Shown here piece after piece: positions 16,660 through 26,500 of a DNA stretch of 64,000 bases. Position 1 is the stretch's first letter; each line of letters begins with the position of its first letter. The notes under the pieces were generated by a model. The model worked only from the letters and a program-made list of their open reading frames with translations, was not told where the DNA came from and did no database searches. Source of the stretch: Candidatus Heimdallarchaeum endolithica. GTDB lineage: Archaea > Asgardarchaeota > Heimdallarchaeia > Heimdallarchaeales > Heimdallarchaeaceae. The DNA lies in NCBI GenBank assembly GCA_021513715.1, contig CP084167.1:1380571-1444570 (forward strand), read 5' to 3'. A program made the position numbers and the translations under genes.

Positions 16660-16929
16660 ATGAAGCTTAAAAAAAGAGCTAAAAAAGAAAAAGATGAAAA
16701 AGAAAAACCAGATAGGTTACTTGATCTAGTTATAATCAAAATGATGTTAGCTCTTACATTAAGTGTCGTATTTTTATTCGGAGGTGGAACAATTTTTATT
16801 TATGCATCTTTTAATAGTATTGAAATTGAAGGATATAGTTTCATCTTTGGCTCAATTTTTGGAGTTCATATGGCGATTTTATTGCTTTATTATTCCATAT
16901 CACTTTTCAAGTATATAGTTTCTGATTAG
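16660..16929 (+). CDS. Small two-span membrane protein of the ABC operon
   Basis: This 89-residue protein starts with a highly basic cytoplasmic segment of about 20 residues (K/E/R-rich). Two hydrophobic spans at about 28-50 and 60-82 follow. No family is recognised. It sits 36 bp after the ATPase and 12 bp before another basic-tailed membrane protein, so it is likely co-expressed with the exporter. A small accessory subunit is one reading, without direct evidence. Confidence 0.6.
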   Translation: MKLKKRAKKEKDEKEKPDRLLDLVIIKMMLALTLSVVFLFGGGTIFIYASFNSIEIEGYSFIFGSIFGVHMAILLLYYSISLFKYIVSD

Positions 16930-16941
16930 GAGAATAAAATA

Positions 16942-17673
16942 ATGTTTGGTAAAAGAAAAAAGAAAAGCAAAAAGGAAAAAAAAGAAACAGATTACATTCA
17001 TTTAAGTAGAAACGAAAAAATAAGAGACATAGTTTTTTTCACTATTAAATTCGATTTAGGAACTATAGCAACAATTATTGTGATAAGTGTTATATTATTC
17101 CTATTTCATTACGACCCGTTTTTCTTTTTTGAAAGATCTATCCTCATTATTGCTGCATTTATTCTTTTAACAGGAGGATGTATTGGAGGATTAGGTCGAT
17201 ATCATCCATCTCCTAAATTGAGAATAATTGAACCTGAAGATCAAGGTGTGATTCCGCCTTCTTTTAGAATCAAAATTAAATATGATAAAGATTTAATCCA
17301 AAAAGAAACAATAACAATTAAAGTAAATGAAAAAGAAATGCCAAAAAAAGAAGAAAAAGAGGATCTAATTTCTGTTCCTAAAATTTTCAAAACAGAACCA
17401 AAAAAAGCAATTCCTCTGGATATTGATGTTGTAGCTTTAAACAATAAAGGAAAAGAAGTCAAAGATCAAATTAAAGTTATATGTGATCCAAAAGAAGACC
17501 CAGAAGATTATGAAGATTACTGGGAATTTAAGAAAGACAATTATTGGACGAAAGAAACAGAATCTGCCAATAGATCTGCAAAACAGGGACTTCGAGCTTT
17601 AAAACTAATTAGTGTTTCTATTACTTTGCTTCTTATTAACGCTTTAGTTACTGCAATCAGAGGATGGGTATAG
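16942..17673 (+). CDS. Membrane protein with Ig-like-looking domain, ABC operon
   Basis: This is a 243-residue protein of unknown family. A lysine-rich N-terminus precedes two membrane spans at about 35-55 and 60-85. Residues about 90-180 are strand-rich, from LRIIEPEDQGVIPPSFRIKI through IDVVALNNKGKEV. This resembles the immunoglobulin-like beta-sandwich modules ('I..P..g..v......i.......a') common on surface proteins. A third span lies near the C-terminus (215-238). AGGAG precedes the ATG. The order ATPase, two small membrane proteins suggests one exporter complex, though the function of this subunit is unknown. Confidence 0.6.
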   Translation: MFGKRKKKSKKEKKETDYIHLSRNEKIRDIVFFTIKFDLGTIATIIVISVILFLFHYDPFFFFERSILIIAAFILLTGGCIGGLGRYHPSPKLRIIEPEDQGVIPPSFRIKIKYDKDLIQKETITIKVNEKEMPKKEEKEDLISVPKIFKTEPKKAIPLDIDVVALNNKGKEVKDQIKVICDPKEDPEDYEDYWEFKKDNYWTKETESANRSAKQGLRALKLISVSITLLLINALVTAIRGWV

Positions 17674-17793
17674 ACTTTTCATTTAATATGAAAAAACTTT
17701 ATCTCAATTTTTGATATAAACATAGACACACGTAATAAGCAACACTTTAAATATATTCTTTGAGGAATATATTTTAAGAATTAATCATATAAA

Positions 17794-20037
17794 ATGTTAA
17801 GAGGTCAAAAATTGAACAAAAAAAATTTTTACATTGTAATCTGGAACTTATTATCAATTTGTGTTTTGGTTTCTTCTAGTTTATCATACCACAACACAAT
17901 AGCTAATAATATAAGTCCAATAAACTCTAAAACGAGTGTTTCACCTGAGGATCTGTTCTTAAGAGATCCAACGAATCCCACTCAAGTGTTAAAAGCTGAA
18001 CTAAACCAAAAACGAGACCAGTTAGTTAACTTTTCTCCAAAAGTTTCCAATGAAAAGGAATTTTCTGACGCATTAGATGATGAAAGAAACTTTTGGACAA
18101 TTCAAAGTTTTAGTAGCTACCCTTACACCTATATTCAGATTACAGCTACATTATTAGCTGTTGGTGAGCATTCTTATGTCTATGTTGCGAATAGCATAAT
18201 CAATAGCGAAGGTAAATCAGAAGCGCAATCAAAGGCTGAAACTTATAGAGATGAATTTGATGATGTTATCTATCCATCAGACACATTATATTTTGGTTCT
18301 CCAGATGGATATTTAGGAGATATTGACGGTGACTCAAAAGTAACAATGTTATTACTCTCTTTGGATGGTGGTGTCGCAGGTTATTTTGATCCTATCAACG
18401 AGTATGTTGATTCAAATTCTAATCAAAGAGAAATGATTTATGTTGATTATGGTATATCTGACATTCAATATAGTTTTGCAGTTATTGCACATGAGTTTCA
18501 ACACTTGATACATTTTAACCATGATCAAGATGAGCTATGGTTTATCGATGAAGGTTGTTCTGAATTTGCAACTTATGCTGCAGGTTATTGGGCTGGAAAT
18601 GATAATCTAACATATTTCGCAGAGGATAATTTTGCTAATAATCCTGAAGATTCTTTACTTTATTGGAATTATGATAGTGAAGGGGGTTATGACGTCAGAA
18701 TCGATTATGGTGGAGCTTATTTGTTTATATTTTATCTAGCAGAGAAATATGGGTTCCAAATAATTGAAACTTTAGTTGCTGAAACAGCAAATGGAGCTCA
18801 AGGAGTGGAAAATGCTCTTGTTGATGAAGAGATACCTCTCACATTCAATGATTTATACTTAAATTGGATAACTGCACTGACCATAGATGCTCCTGAAATT
18901 GGAGAAGGATTATATGGGTTTGTGAATTTAGACATTCAAATAAAAGTTGAGACTGAAATTTCAAATGTTCCAACAGAAAGTAATAATGAATTACATAGAT
19001 ATTATGGTATTCATGTAACTAAAATCACATCAGGAAGTGACAACATATTTTTTGAGATTTCTGGTTCTGACCAATACGCAATAGGTTTTTCAATTGCAAT
19101 TTTAGATTCTGAAGGATGGCACATTAATCAATCAATAAGTGATGTATCAACTGAATCTAAGATGGAGATAATACAAGGAAAAGACATTTCACGCATTTAT
19201 GCCATTACAAGCTTATTAGACTCTGATACACCTTTTGTCGATAGTGATAATCAATTTGGTTTAGGCCCTTATGAATATTTGAATTTAAACTTATATGTAG
19301 GTAATCCATTAACTATAAAGAATGTGCAATCAACATATGAAAAAGATACATGGACATACATTATTTCAGGAGCACGTGTTTATGATGTAAATAATACAGA
19401 ACTCGATGACACTTCTCAAATTGATGTCTTCTTAGAATTCAAGGGAAGCGAAGGATTTAAAATGATAAAATCGCTAAATTATTCAGATACAGACTATTGG
19501 AATGGACAACTTTCATTACAAAGTTTTTCAGAGGATACTTATTCAGTAAAGCTTTTTGCTAAAAATAGTTCAGCTTTTGGAAAGATTAATCTCGCTGACA
19601 TTGTTGTTGAACATATTATAACTGTAGAAAAACCATCTGTTGAAATTTCAGGGGATTACCTAGTCATAACCGTTGGAGCTTCTTACACTCAACTTAATGG
19701 GTGGGAAAACTTTACCAAATATGCAGAAGTAAAAGCCGTTATTTATGACCTTTCAACTAGTACTCCAGCAGATGTGATTGACTTAGTCTATGACTCTGGA
19801 ATAGACAAATGGACTAGCGGAAGTTATTATTATGGAAACCTTACTTATGGCGATTACTATGTTTCTGTAACTTTTAAATATGGTTACCGAACAGTTTCAT
19901 CAGATAGTTCAGATATTTTTTCAATCGAGACAACAAAGGATACAACATCACCTAGTTTTACTCCTTTCCCATTAATATCTACAACTTTGGCAATTGTTAC
20001 TCTTGTAGCAGTTATAGCCTTTAAAAAACAGAAATAA
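17794..20037 (+). CDS. Secreted, C-terminally anchored zinc metalloprotease (M6/immune-inhibitor-A-like)
   Basis: This 747-residue protein has an N-terminal signal sequence (basic start, hydrophobic 12-32). A peptidase domain follows with HEFQHLIH at 233-240, the HExxH zinc motif, and the downstream WFIDEGCSEFA, which supplies the third ligand region. The C-terminal ~300 residues are beta-rich and probably Ig-like. The extreme C-terminus has TPFP, a hydrophobic span and KKQK, a tripartite surface-sorting look shared with the subtilisin at 23555. Calcium-like D-rich GDIDGDSKV lies near 175. A TTG at 17812, preceded by GAGGT, is an alternative start that keeps the signal peptide. TATA is at about 17746-17755. 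Confidence 0.8.
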   Translation: MLRGQKLNKKNFYIVIWNLLSICVLVSSSLSYHNTIANNISPINSKTSVSPEDLFLRDPTNPTQVLKAELNQKRDQLVNFSPKVSNEKEFSDALDDERNFWTIQSFSSYPYTYIQITATLLAVGEHSYVYVANSIINSEGKSEAQSKAETYRDEFDDVIYPSDTLYFGSPDGYLGDIDGDSKVTMLLLSLDGGVAGYFDPINEYVDSNSNQREMIYVDYGISDIQYSFAVIAHEFQHLIHFNHDQDELWFIDEGCSEFATYAAGYWAGNDNLTYFAEDNFANNPEDSLLYWNYDSEGGYDVRIDYGGAYLFIFYLAEKYGFQIIETLVAETANGAQGVENALVDEEIPLTFNDLYLNWITALTIDAPEIGEGLYGFVNLDIQIKVETEISNVPTESNNELHRYYGIHVTKITSGSDNIFFEISGSDQYAIGFSIAILDSEGWHINQSISDVSTESKMEIIQGKDISRIYAITSLLDSDTPFVDSDNQFGLGPYEYLNLNLYVGNPLTIKNVQSTYEKDTWTYIISGARVYDVNNTELDDTSQIDVFLEFKGSEGFKMIKSLNYSDTDYWNGQLSLQSFSEDTYSVKLFAKNSSAFGKINLADIVVEHIITVEKPSVEISGDYLVITVGASYTQLNGWENFTKYAEVKAVIYDLSTSTPADVIDLVYDSGIDKWTSGSYYYGNLTYGDYYVSVTFKYGYRTVSSDSSDIFSIETTKDTTSPSFTPFPLISTTLAIVTLVAVIAFKKQK

Positions 20038-20100
20038 CTTTTTCTTCTTTTTTTAAAGAAATCTAATAATGTTTAAATATACCGAAACTAATTTTTTATT

Positions 20101-20859
20101 ATGAGTCAATCAGAGCTCCAGTTATCAGATATTTTTAGCGTAGATAAAGATGGAAAACCTACAATTAAAATTGTTCTCTTTGGTCCTACTTTAGCTGGAA
20201 AAACGAGTATGCTTACTGTTTTTAATGCTTTAAGGAGAATGGAAGATCCTGATCTTATTGTAAGTTCTCTTACTAAAATTCAAGAATATGGACGAACAGT
20301 TTTTTTTGATCATTCTGTCTTTCAAACACCACCATTCAAAGGTAAGAAATTTGATCGTCTTCGTTATCATTTATGGACAGTTCCCGGGGAAGAAAGACAC
20401 AAGGCCCAGAGAGATATAGTTATGAGAGGCGTAGATGCTGTTTTACTATTCTTAAACTTTGAAAAAACTGCTTGGGATTTAAACGTTAAAACAGTAAAAG
20501 AAGCCAAAGCAAAAATCGGAGAGAAATTCGGTAAAAAGATTCCAGTTGTTGCTTATATTAACAAATCGGACCTTCCTCCAGAACAGCGTACAGATAAGCG
20601 TGCCTTTATCACATTTCTACAAGATATTGCGGCTATTCCAAAAGAGAATGTTGCAAACTATATTATGACTGGTAGTTGTCTTAATGCTCGTAATGATTTA
20701 TTAACTATCTTAAAATCAGAAAATCGTGATGAATACCTTGAAAATGAAAGATTGAAGACTAGTAAACGTCCTGATTCAGTTTGGTTAGTAGTACGTCCTA
20801 TTCAAAAGCTTACACAACTAGTTGTACAACAGAGAATGGAAGTTCTACAAGGCATATAA
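20101..20859 (+). CDS. MglA-like small GTPase B
   Basis: This 252-residue paralogue of the GTPase at 4483-5250 shares the N-terminal LSDIF-VD lead-in, G1 GPTLAGKTS (28-36), G4 NKSD, and the C-terminal PIQKLTQLVVQQR helix. The G3 box reads WTVPGEER, which is the MglA 'TVPG' form with the catalytic Gln position occupied by Glu. Hydrolysis may therefore differ from protein A. TATA TTTAAATATA lies at about 20072-20081, placing the transcription start almost at the ATG, so the mRNA is probably leaderless. The actin-like gene follows 113 bp downstream with its own TATA, suggesting functional linkage rather than one operon. Confidence 0.85.
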   Translation: MSQSELQLSDIFSVDKDGKPTIKIVLFGPTLAGKTSMLTVFNALRRMEDPDLIVSSLTKIQEYGRTVFFDHSVFQTPPFKGKKFDRLRYHLWTVPGEERHKAQRDIVMRGVDAVLLFLNFEKTAWDLNVKTVKEAKAKIGEKFGKKIPVVAYINKSDLPPEQRTDKRAFITFLQDIAAIPKENVANYIMTGSCLNARNDLLTILKSENRDEYLENERLKTSKRPDSVWLVVRPIQKLTQLVVQQRMEVLQGI

Positions 20860-20886
20860 CCTTTTTTTATCTTTTTTTTCACGATG

Positions 20887-20895
20887 TTTATATAG
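20887..20895 (+). promoter_or_regulatory. TATA box of the actin-like gene
   Basis: TTTATATAG about 80 bp upstream of the ATG at 20973. A strong AAAGGAG ribosome binding site sits just before that ATG. A poly-T stretch at 20863-20880 probably terminates the preceding GTPase transcript. Confidence 0.5.
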
Positions 20896-20972
20896 TATTT
20901 TCTAGATTATTGTTTGAAGTAGATAAAGTGTCTAATTCGATACTGAAATTTAACTAAAAAGGAGTAGAAAAA

Positions 20973-22019
20973 ATGCCAATAGAACCAATGACAAAGGCAG
21001 TTGGACTAGATTTAGGTACATCAACAATTAAGCTAGTGAGTGGGAATCATTCGTATCGGATTCCTTCTGTAATTGGATCACCAAATCCTGGATGGTCAGG
21101 AATGGTGCAAGACAAAAGTTGGTTAAACAACTTAATTATCGAGGATGCAAATGGAAATGACGTTTATATCGGAGAACTCGCTAGATTACAAAGTGAAATT
21201 CGAAAATCTTTAGCTAGCGAGGGTAAAATGAAATCTATTGATAATAGTATATTAGCCTTAAAAGCGATTTTAAGTTTAATTATGAAATCAAACTATGAAC
21301 AATTTGTTGTTGCAACTGGAGTTCCAATAGCTACAGGAGTTGAAGAAAGTAAAGAACTCATTAGAGGACTTAAAGGAACTCATGAAATCAAGGTAAAAAA
21401 TGATGCTACTGGTGAAACTAAACAAATGAAGATACTTGTAGAACAATCATTAGTTATGCCTGAGCCTTATGGAACTTATTATAATATATTAAAAACATTA
21501 GGAGTTACTACAGCTGTCGATTCAGTCATTGTAGACATAGGCCATGGTACTACAGATATTTTGTGTATGTATAATGGGCGTATCATGAGAGCTGCTTCAG
21601 GGTCACTAGAGGAAGCTACTGACAGCTTAACGAGTGCACTTTCAAGAGCAATTCAAGAAAAAAGTGGAAAAATAATCAGACCCTTTGATCTCATGAAAAC
21701 GATAGAACAAGGCAAGAGGACCATTCTTGCTGGAGGAAAAGTGTTAGATATCGGAAGTGCTGTAGATCAGTCAATTGAGACAATATCTGAAGTAATTATT
21801 GATGAAACAAACAGATTATTGAATAACCTTCCTCCTGATGCATGGATAGAAAAAGTAATGGTTACTGGTGGAGGAGCATATATCTTTGGTAAATACTTGA
21901 AACAAGCTTTCTTTGAAGCAGATATTGTAAAATCACCTGAAGGAGTAATTGTTCCTGAAGACGCAGTAATGTCTAACGCTATTGGTTTCGAAATGATTGC
22001 TAAAACAAAAATGAAATAA
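20973..22019 (+). CDS. Actin-like ATPase (ParM/Ta0583-like)
   Basis: This 348-residue protein has actin-fold motifs in order. Phosphate 1 is GLDLGTST at 11-18, phosphate 2 is VDIGHGTTD starting at 187, and the adenosine motif is VMVTGGGAYIFG near 290. Its length and the GVPI segment around 110 fit the ParM/Alp/Ta0583 archaeal branch rather than the eukaryote-like Asgard actins. Such proteins form ATP-dependent filaments for DNA or cell organisation. The start is supported by AAAGGAG. The neighbour MglA-like GTPase suggests a G-protein and filament pair, in parallel with bacterial MglA and MreB, but this is inference. Confidence 0.85.
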   Translation: MPIEPMTKAVGLDLGTSTIKLVSGNHSYRIPSVIGSPNPGWSGMVQDKSWLNNLIIEDANGNDVYIGELARLQSEIRKSLASEGKMKSIDNSILALKAILSLIMKSNYEQFVVATGVPIATGVEESKELIRGLKGTHEIKVKNDATGETKQMKILVEQSLVMPEPYGTYYNILKTLGVTTAVDSVIVDIGHGTTDILCMYNGRIMRAASGSLEEATDSLTSALSRAIQEKSGKIIRPFDLMKTIEQGKRTILAGGKVLDIGSAVDQSIETISEVIIDETNRLLNNLPPDAWIEKVMVTGGGAYIFGKYLKQAFFEADIVKSPEGVIVPEDAVMSNAIGFEMIAKTKMK

Positions 22020-22026
22020 AAAATAA

Positions 22027-22776
22027 TTAACTATTTTTGCTCTTTCTTTTTTCTTCTAGTTTTAGTGCGTATTCTGGGCTAAAAATAAGATAAATAACCA
22101 TATAAGCAGCTAAAAAGTAAGCAGGATATACCATTATTGAAAAAGGAAAGAAAATAAAGCATAGTATAATAATAGTTGTACTTACAATCCAAAATAGGTC
22201 AAACTTACTGGGAACACCCTTAAAGGATGGAAAAGGTGTTTTTGAGATCATAAAACCAGAAATAACTAATGTAGCTATAATAAATTCCCAAGCAGGGGTT
22301 TCATGAAAAACAACAAGACAAGATAAGACTAAAGCAGCAAATGGGCTAGGAAGTCCTGTAAAGTATAAGGTATAAAGAGGGTCTCTTTTAACAAATCGGT
22401 ATAATCTATACCAAACTGCTAATAAATAAACTAGCCCTGTTATTACTCCTACAGCAATGTGAATTGAAGAAACTTCATAAGCTAGAAATATAGCTGGTAA
22501 CACGCCAAAAGCTATGGCATCAACAATTGTATCAATATCAACTGCGAGTTTCTTACTTCCACCTATTCTTGCTAGTTTTCCATCTGTAAAATCTAAAACT
22601 CCACAAATAGCAAGAATCTTGGCAAACCAAAGAATATAATTATTCACCTGCAAAAATATGAAAACTATCGAGAGAATAGCTAATGAAACATTTCCTAAAG
22701 TCATCAAATTTGCAAGGATAATTGCTGTTTTCTTAATCCAATCTTTCTGAAGAAATTCGATATCACTCCAAGTCAT
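22027..22776 (-). CDS. pssA: CDP-alcohol phosphatidyltransferase, probable archaetidylserine synthase
   Basis: This polytopic protein of about 249 residues has a CDP-alcohol phosphatidyltransferase motif: DFTDGKLAR, then seven residues, then AVDIDTIVD. It follows the D-x2-DG-x2-AR...G-x3-D-x3-D rule, except that the Gly appears as Ala. The following AFGVLPA also matches. About six to eight membrane spans are visible. It would transfer archaetidyl from CDP-archaeol to serine. The ATG at 22776 (preceded by GAGTGG) is used; a GTG at 22785 directly follows the psd stop. It is co-transcribed with the decarboxylase, supporting archaetidylserine and archaetidylethanolamine synthesis. Confidence 0.85.
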   Translation of the reverse strand: MTWSDIEFLQKDWIKKTAIILANLMTLGNVSLAILSIVFIFLQVNNYILWFAKILAICGVLDFTDGKLARIGGSKKLAVDIDTIVDAIAFGVLPAIFLAYEVSSIHIAVGVITGLVYLLAVWYRLYRFVKRDPLYTLYFTGLPSPFAALVLSCLVVFHETPAWEFIIATLVISGFMISKTPFPSFKGVPSKFDLFWIVSTTIIILCFIFFPFSIMVYPAYFLAAYMVIYLIFSPEYALKLEEKRKSKNS

Positions 22777-22785
22777 CAAATCCAC

Positions 22786-23439
22786 TCATTTATCGTTTAA
22801 TTGTGCTAGGGCAGTTAATCCTGCACGTACACTTGTTGAAACAGAAATAGTTGTTAAAAAGTTTTTTCCACCTACAATTTTCAAATGTGTAATTGAGCCA
22901 AACCTTATCGTCCCAATTTTCTGTCCTTGTGTTATAACATCTCCAGGTTTAACATATGCAATTGTTCTTCTTGCAAAAATTCCTGAAACTTGAACAACAT
23001 AAGCAATAACATCTAGTTCTTTGTTAACTATCTTTATTGTATTTCTTTGATTCCTTTTTGCATAATTGGGAAAGTAAACCGGCCAATGAGATCCTTTTTG
23101 GAATTCCACGCTCTCTACAATCCCACTTATTGGAGCTCTATTCATATGAACATCAAAAGGAGACATACGTATTGTGAAGTAAAGTTCATCTTCTTTTTTA
23201 TCTACTTCCGACAATATTCCATCAGCAGGTGATAATACTTGCTTTTCATTTAACTTAACTGTTCTTTCAGGATCTCTAAATGACCAAACTAAAAACAAAC
23301 AAATAACCACAATAGTCAAAGGAATTAAAGTGAACCAATAATATCCGAAAATAATTAAAAAAAAGAGAACAATTAATGATAGTGAACTTAAAATTAAGCA
23401 CAAACAAACTATCTTTTCAGAACTTCTGGCAACTTTCAT
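22786..23439 (-). CDS. psd: Archaetidylserine decarboxylase (Psd-type, pyruvoyl)
   Basis: This is a 217-residue proenzyme of the short archaeal/bacterial PSD class. The self-cleavage site is RFGS with Gly181/Ser182; the Ser becomes the pyruvoyl group of the small subunit. The conserved region around DVHMNRAPISG, ARRTIAY and GQKIGTIRFGS matches the family. Two N-terminal hydrophobic segments (about 10-50) anchor it to the membrane. It converts archaetidylserine to archaetidylethanolamine. The gene ends at the start of pssA, with TGA and GTG adjacent, so the pair is translationally coupled. The small subunit is short, with about 35 residues after cleavage. Confidence 0.88.
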   Translation of the reverse strand: MKVARSSEKIVCLCLILSSLSLIVLFFLIIFGYYWFTLIPLTIVVICLFLVWSFRDPERTVKLNEKQVLSPADGILSEVDKKEDELYFTIRMSPFDVHMNRAPISGIVESVEFQKGSHWPVYFPNYAKRNQRNTIKIVNKELDVIAYVVQVSGIFARRTIAYVKPGDVITQGQKIGTIRFGSITHLKIVGGKNFLTTISVSTSVRAGLTALAQLNDK

Positions 23440-23554
23440 TTTAACCGATTTACAAATTTGATAAAGGAATTTAGTTTATCCTTTGAATCCAATCACACTT
23501 TTTGAAATAAAAACATTCTGATATATTATTTTTAAAAAAAAGAAAGAGGTAGAA

Positions 23555-26500
23555 TTAAAATTGTTTTCTTCTTAAAACATAAACCAAAGCCAATAGACTC
23601 ATAAGTCCAACAAATATTGATGGATAAGGTGTACTTGATGTTTCAGTATCTGTATGTTCAGGAGCAGCAGTCTTATACAGTACATAATCAGCATCTAACA
23701 CGTTACCAAAATCATCTACTGCATATACATGAATAATATTCTTTTCTAGCGTTAGATGATAAGGATATATTCTAAATGAAGCAGATTTTGCTCCAATTGA
23801 GAGTTGCACTTCTTCTCCATTTAATGTTACTGAGTAGTTATGTGCTGAACTTAACTCATCCTTGATTGTAAAGTCCATATAAGTCCCAGTCATTGCAGAA
23901 CCATTTGTCCATCCTCCACTGCCAATAAGTATTGGAGGAGTACTGTCTCTGATAAATAGACCTAGATATTTGTCATCAGAGGTTAATATTGTAAAGATGT
24001 ATTTTCCATCTTTGTCTAGTGTCATTGAATAGGTATATTTTCCAGTTCCTGCACTTGTTAGACTAACTTCTGTCATTGTTTCTGTGCCATTTGCGTCAAC
24101 ATAGATTAATGAAGCACTTAATGATGTTGAAGAAGGTACTGCTGTTATATCAAAATCAACTTTATTATCAGATCTTGTTGTATGAACTACAACTTTATTA
24201 TCTGCAAGTAACCAATGGATGAGATTGTCTGCAAAAATAGCGTTTGTAGTTCCATCATTATAGTTTTCAACAAAACCTTCTGTGTCTATAAAGAAGTTAG
24301 TTGTACAAACAACAACTCGTCCTCCATTCTCATTTTCAAATGCTGCAGCTGTTGCTTCACCTTCAAATTCTAATAATTCAACAGCAGTTCCTGTAGTTGT
24401 CAATGAAGTTCCATAATGATCTACTTTTGTTACATTTTCAGTAATTCTGTGAAGATTCCTTACATATGAAATTAAAGGTTCTTCAAAACTGTAATAACCT
24501 GTATCTACTTGAATGTCGTAAGGCTCAATAAGTTTGTTTACAACTGAAACATTGTTTCCAATAACTAAACTATAATCAGGATCTTTTGTGGCTCCTAAAA
24601 GATCAATGAATAATGAACCTCCATTTTCTACATAATCCTGAATAGCTGTAATCTCATCAGCTGTTAGTGCTCCATATGTTTCTGCTTTAGTAGATGGAAA
24701 ATTAGGATACATAATATTAAATGGATCAGCGAACCAAAGAGCATCATAATCAGCTAACAATTCTGAAGTTATTTCTCCTTTAGTTACTTCACTAACTGCT
24801 ATTCCCTTGCTGTTTAGATCTTCAATAAAGTAAATGTATTGACCTAGTAAGTGATCTGTTCCCCAGTTTGTATGCATCTTTGCGAGTAAAATTCTCTTTT
24901 CTCCGGGTATAACTTTTACTTTAATTATTGTTTCTGCTGTAACTCCTTTAGCTGTTTCAAAAGTTATTTTTCCTTCGTAATCGCCTACAGCAGCGTTTTG
25001 AGGAACATCAAAAACAAGTTCATAATTCTTGTCCCACGGATCAGTTGCAGGAGTAGTGTTTAATGTTGCTATTTGGGTAATTGTACCAGATAAGACTGGA
25101 GCCTTATCTTCCCAAGGAGTGGAAGATACAGATTTAACATAAATAGAAGCTTGGAATCCTTGATTCATCTGTTGATAAAATGGCACGTCAATTTCTGGAA
25201 TGGCCCACAAAAGTACTGGAAAATCACTATCATTTTTTGGAGCTGCTTCTATTATATCTAATGCTTTTCCTAGATCAGGAACCCCTGCACCAAATTTTAA
25301 GTAGTCTAATCCTTGATCATCTGCTGAAAGCATCATTGCAGTTTTTACCATTCCTGCATCATAAGCAATTCCTTCCCCTTTTAAAGCATCGATAAGAACA
25401 GCAGCTGCACCAGTAATTGCAGGAGTTGCCATTGATGTCCCTTGCATGGAAACATAGGCAGTAGAACTTGCAATACCACAACTCATAATACCCATACCAG
25501 GAGCAGCCAAATCAGGTTTAACATATCCGTCAGCAGTAGGACCTACAGAACTGAAATAAGCTTGTCCTTGCCCTGTTTGCTTAGTTGCAGCAACAGAAAT
25601 ACTTTGAGCTTCAGCTCCAGGAGACTCTACTGTGTAGTAGTTTGTTCCACTGTTTCCTGCGGCAACAGCTACAAGAATATTGTTAAAGTAAAGCTCTCTA
25701 ATCATTGCTTCTTCAACATCTTGTCCTTCAGTATCTGGTCCACCCCAACTAAGGTTTATAACATTAATATCAGTTCCATTTTCCTTTAATTCTAAAGCAT
25801 ATTCAAAAGCAGCAATAAAAGCTTCAGGTGGAGCAGGACTACCTAAACGCCCAACAAGTATCTTTGCTTCAGGAGCCATTCCGATGTAGGCTGGATTTGC
25901 TATACCTGCACCAGCCATAATTCCTGCTGTGTGAGTACCATGTCCGTCTTCATCTTCTATACTAGGATCATTAATATCGTATCCGTTCTCTTTGGTAATG
26001 AAAGATTTACTTTCTCCCATTATTCTCCCCTGAAAATCTACATGGTTAATATTAATTCCAGAATCGATATCATAGGCTATAATACTATCTCCTTCGTATC
26101 CTAAGTCCCATAAGAAACTAACATTTAAAATGTCTGCAGTTTGTTGAGTAAATTTAATTTTTTCAGCATTGGACACAAGATAGACTGGATTTTCAGGTGG
26201 TTTAATTTGTGTATATCTAGTATTAGTTACATCAAAAACGTTTATTACGCCGTCAATTGATTTCAAGTTTTCCTTTTCACTTAGCATATCTTCAACAATC
26301 ACCATTTTCAGATGAGGATAGACTCGTTTTACATTATATTGAAAAACAAAATTCTCCAAAGCTCTATGATTTGAGAAGTGAATAACATATTTTCTCAAAG
26401 AATCTATAAATGGTTGTTGAATTTCAATTTTTCTAGGTTCAATTGACATTTCAGAACTTTTTTGTTCTGTATTTGCATGAAGAATTGAACCAGATTGAAC

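Noticed and set aside
25180..25789. Frames opposite the subtilisin gene
   Set aside because: Antisense shadows of a conserved protease domain with Leu/Ser/Thr-biased composition.
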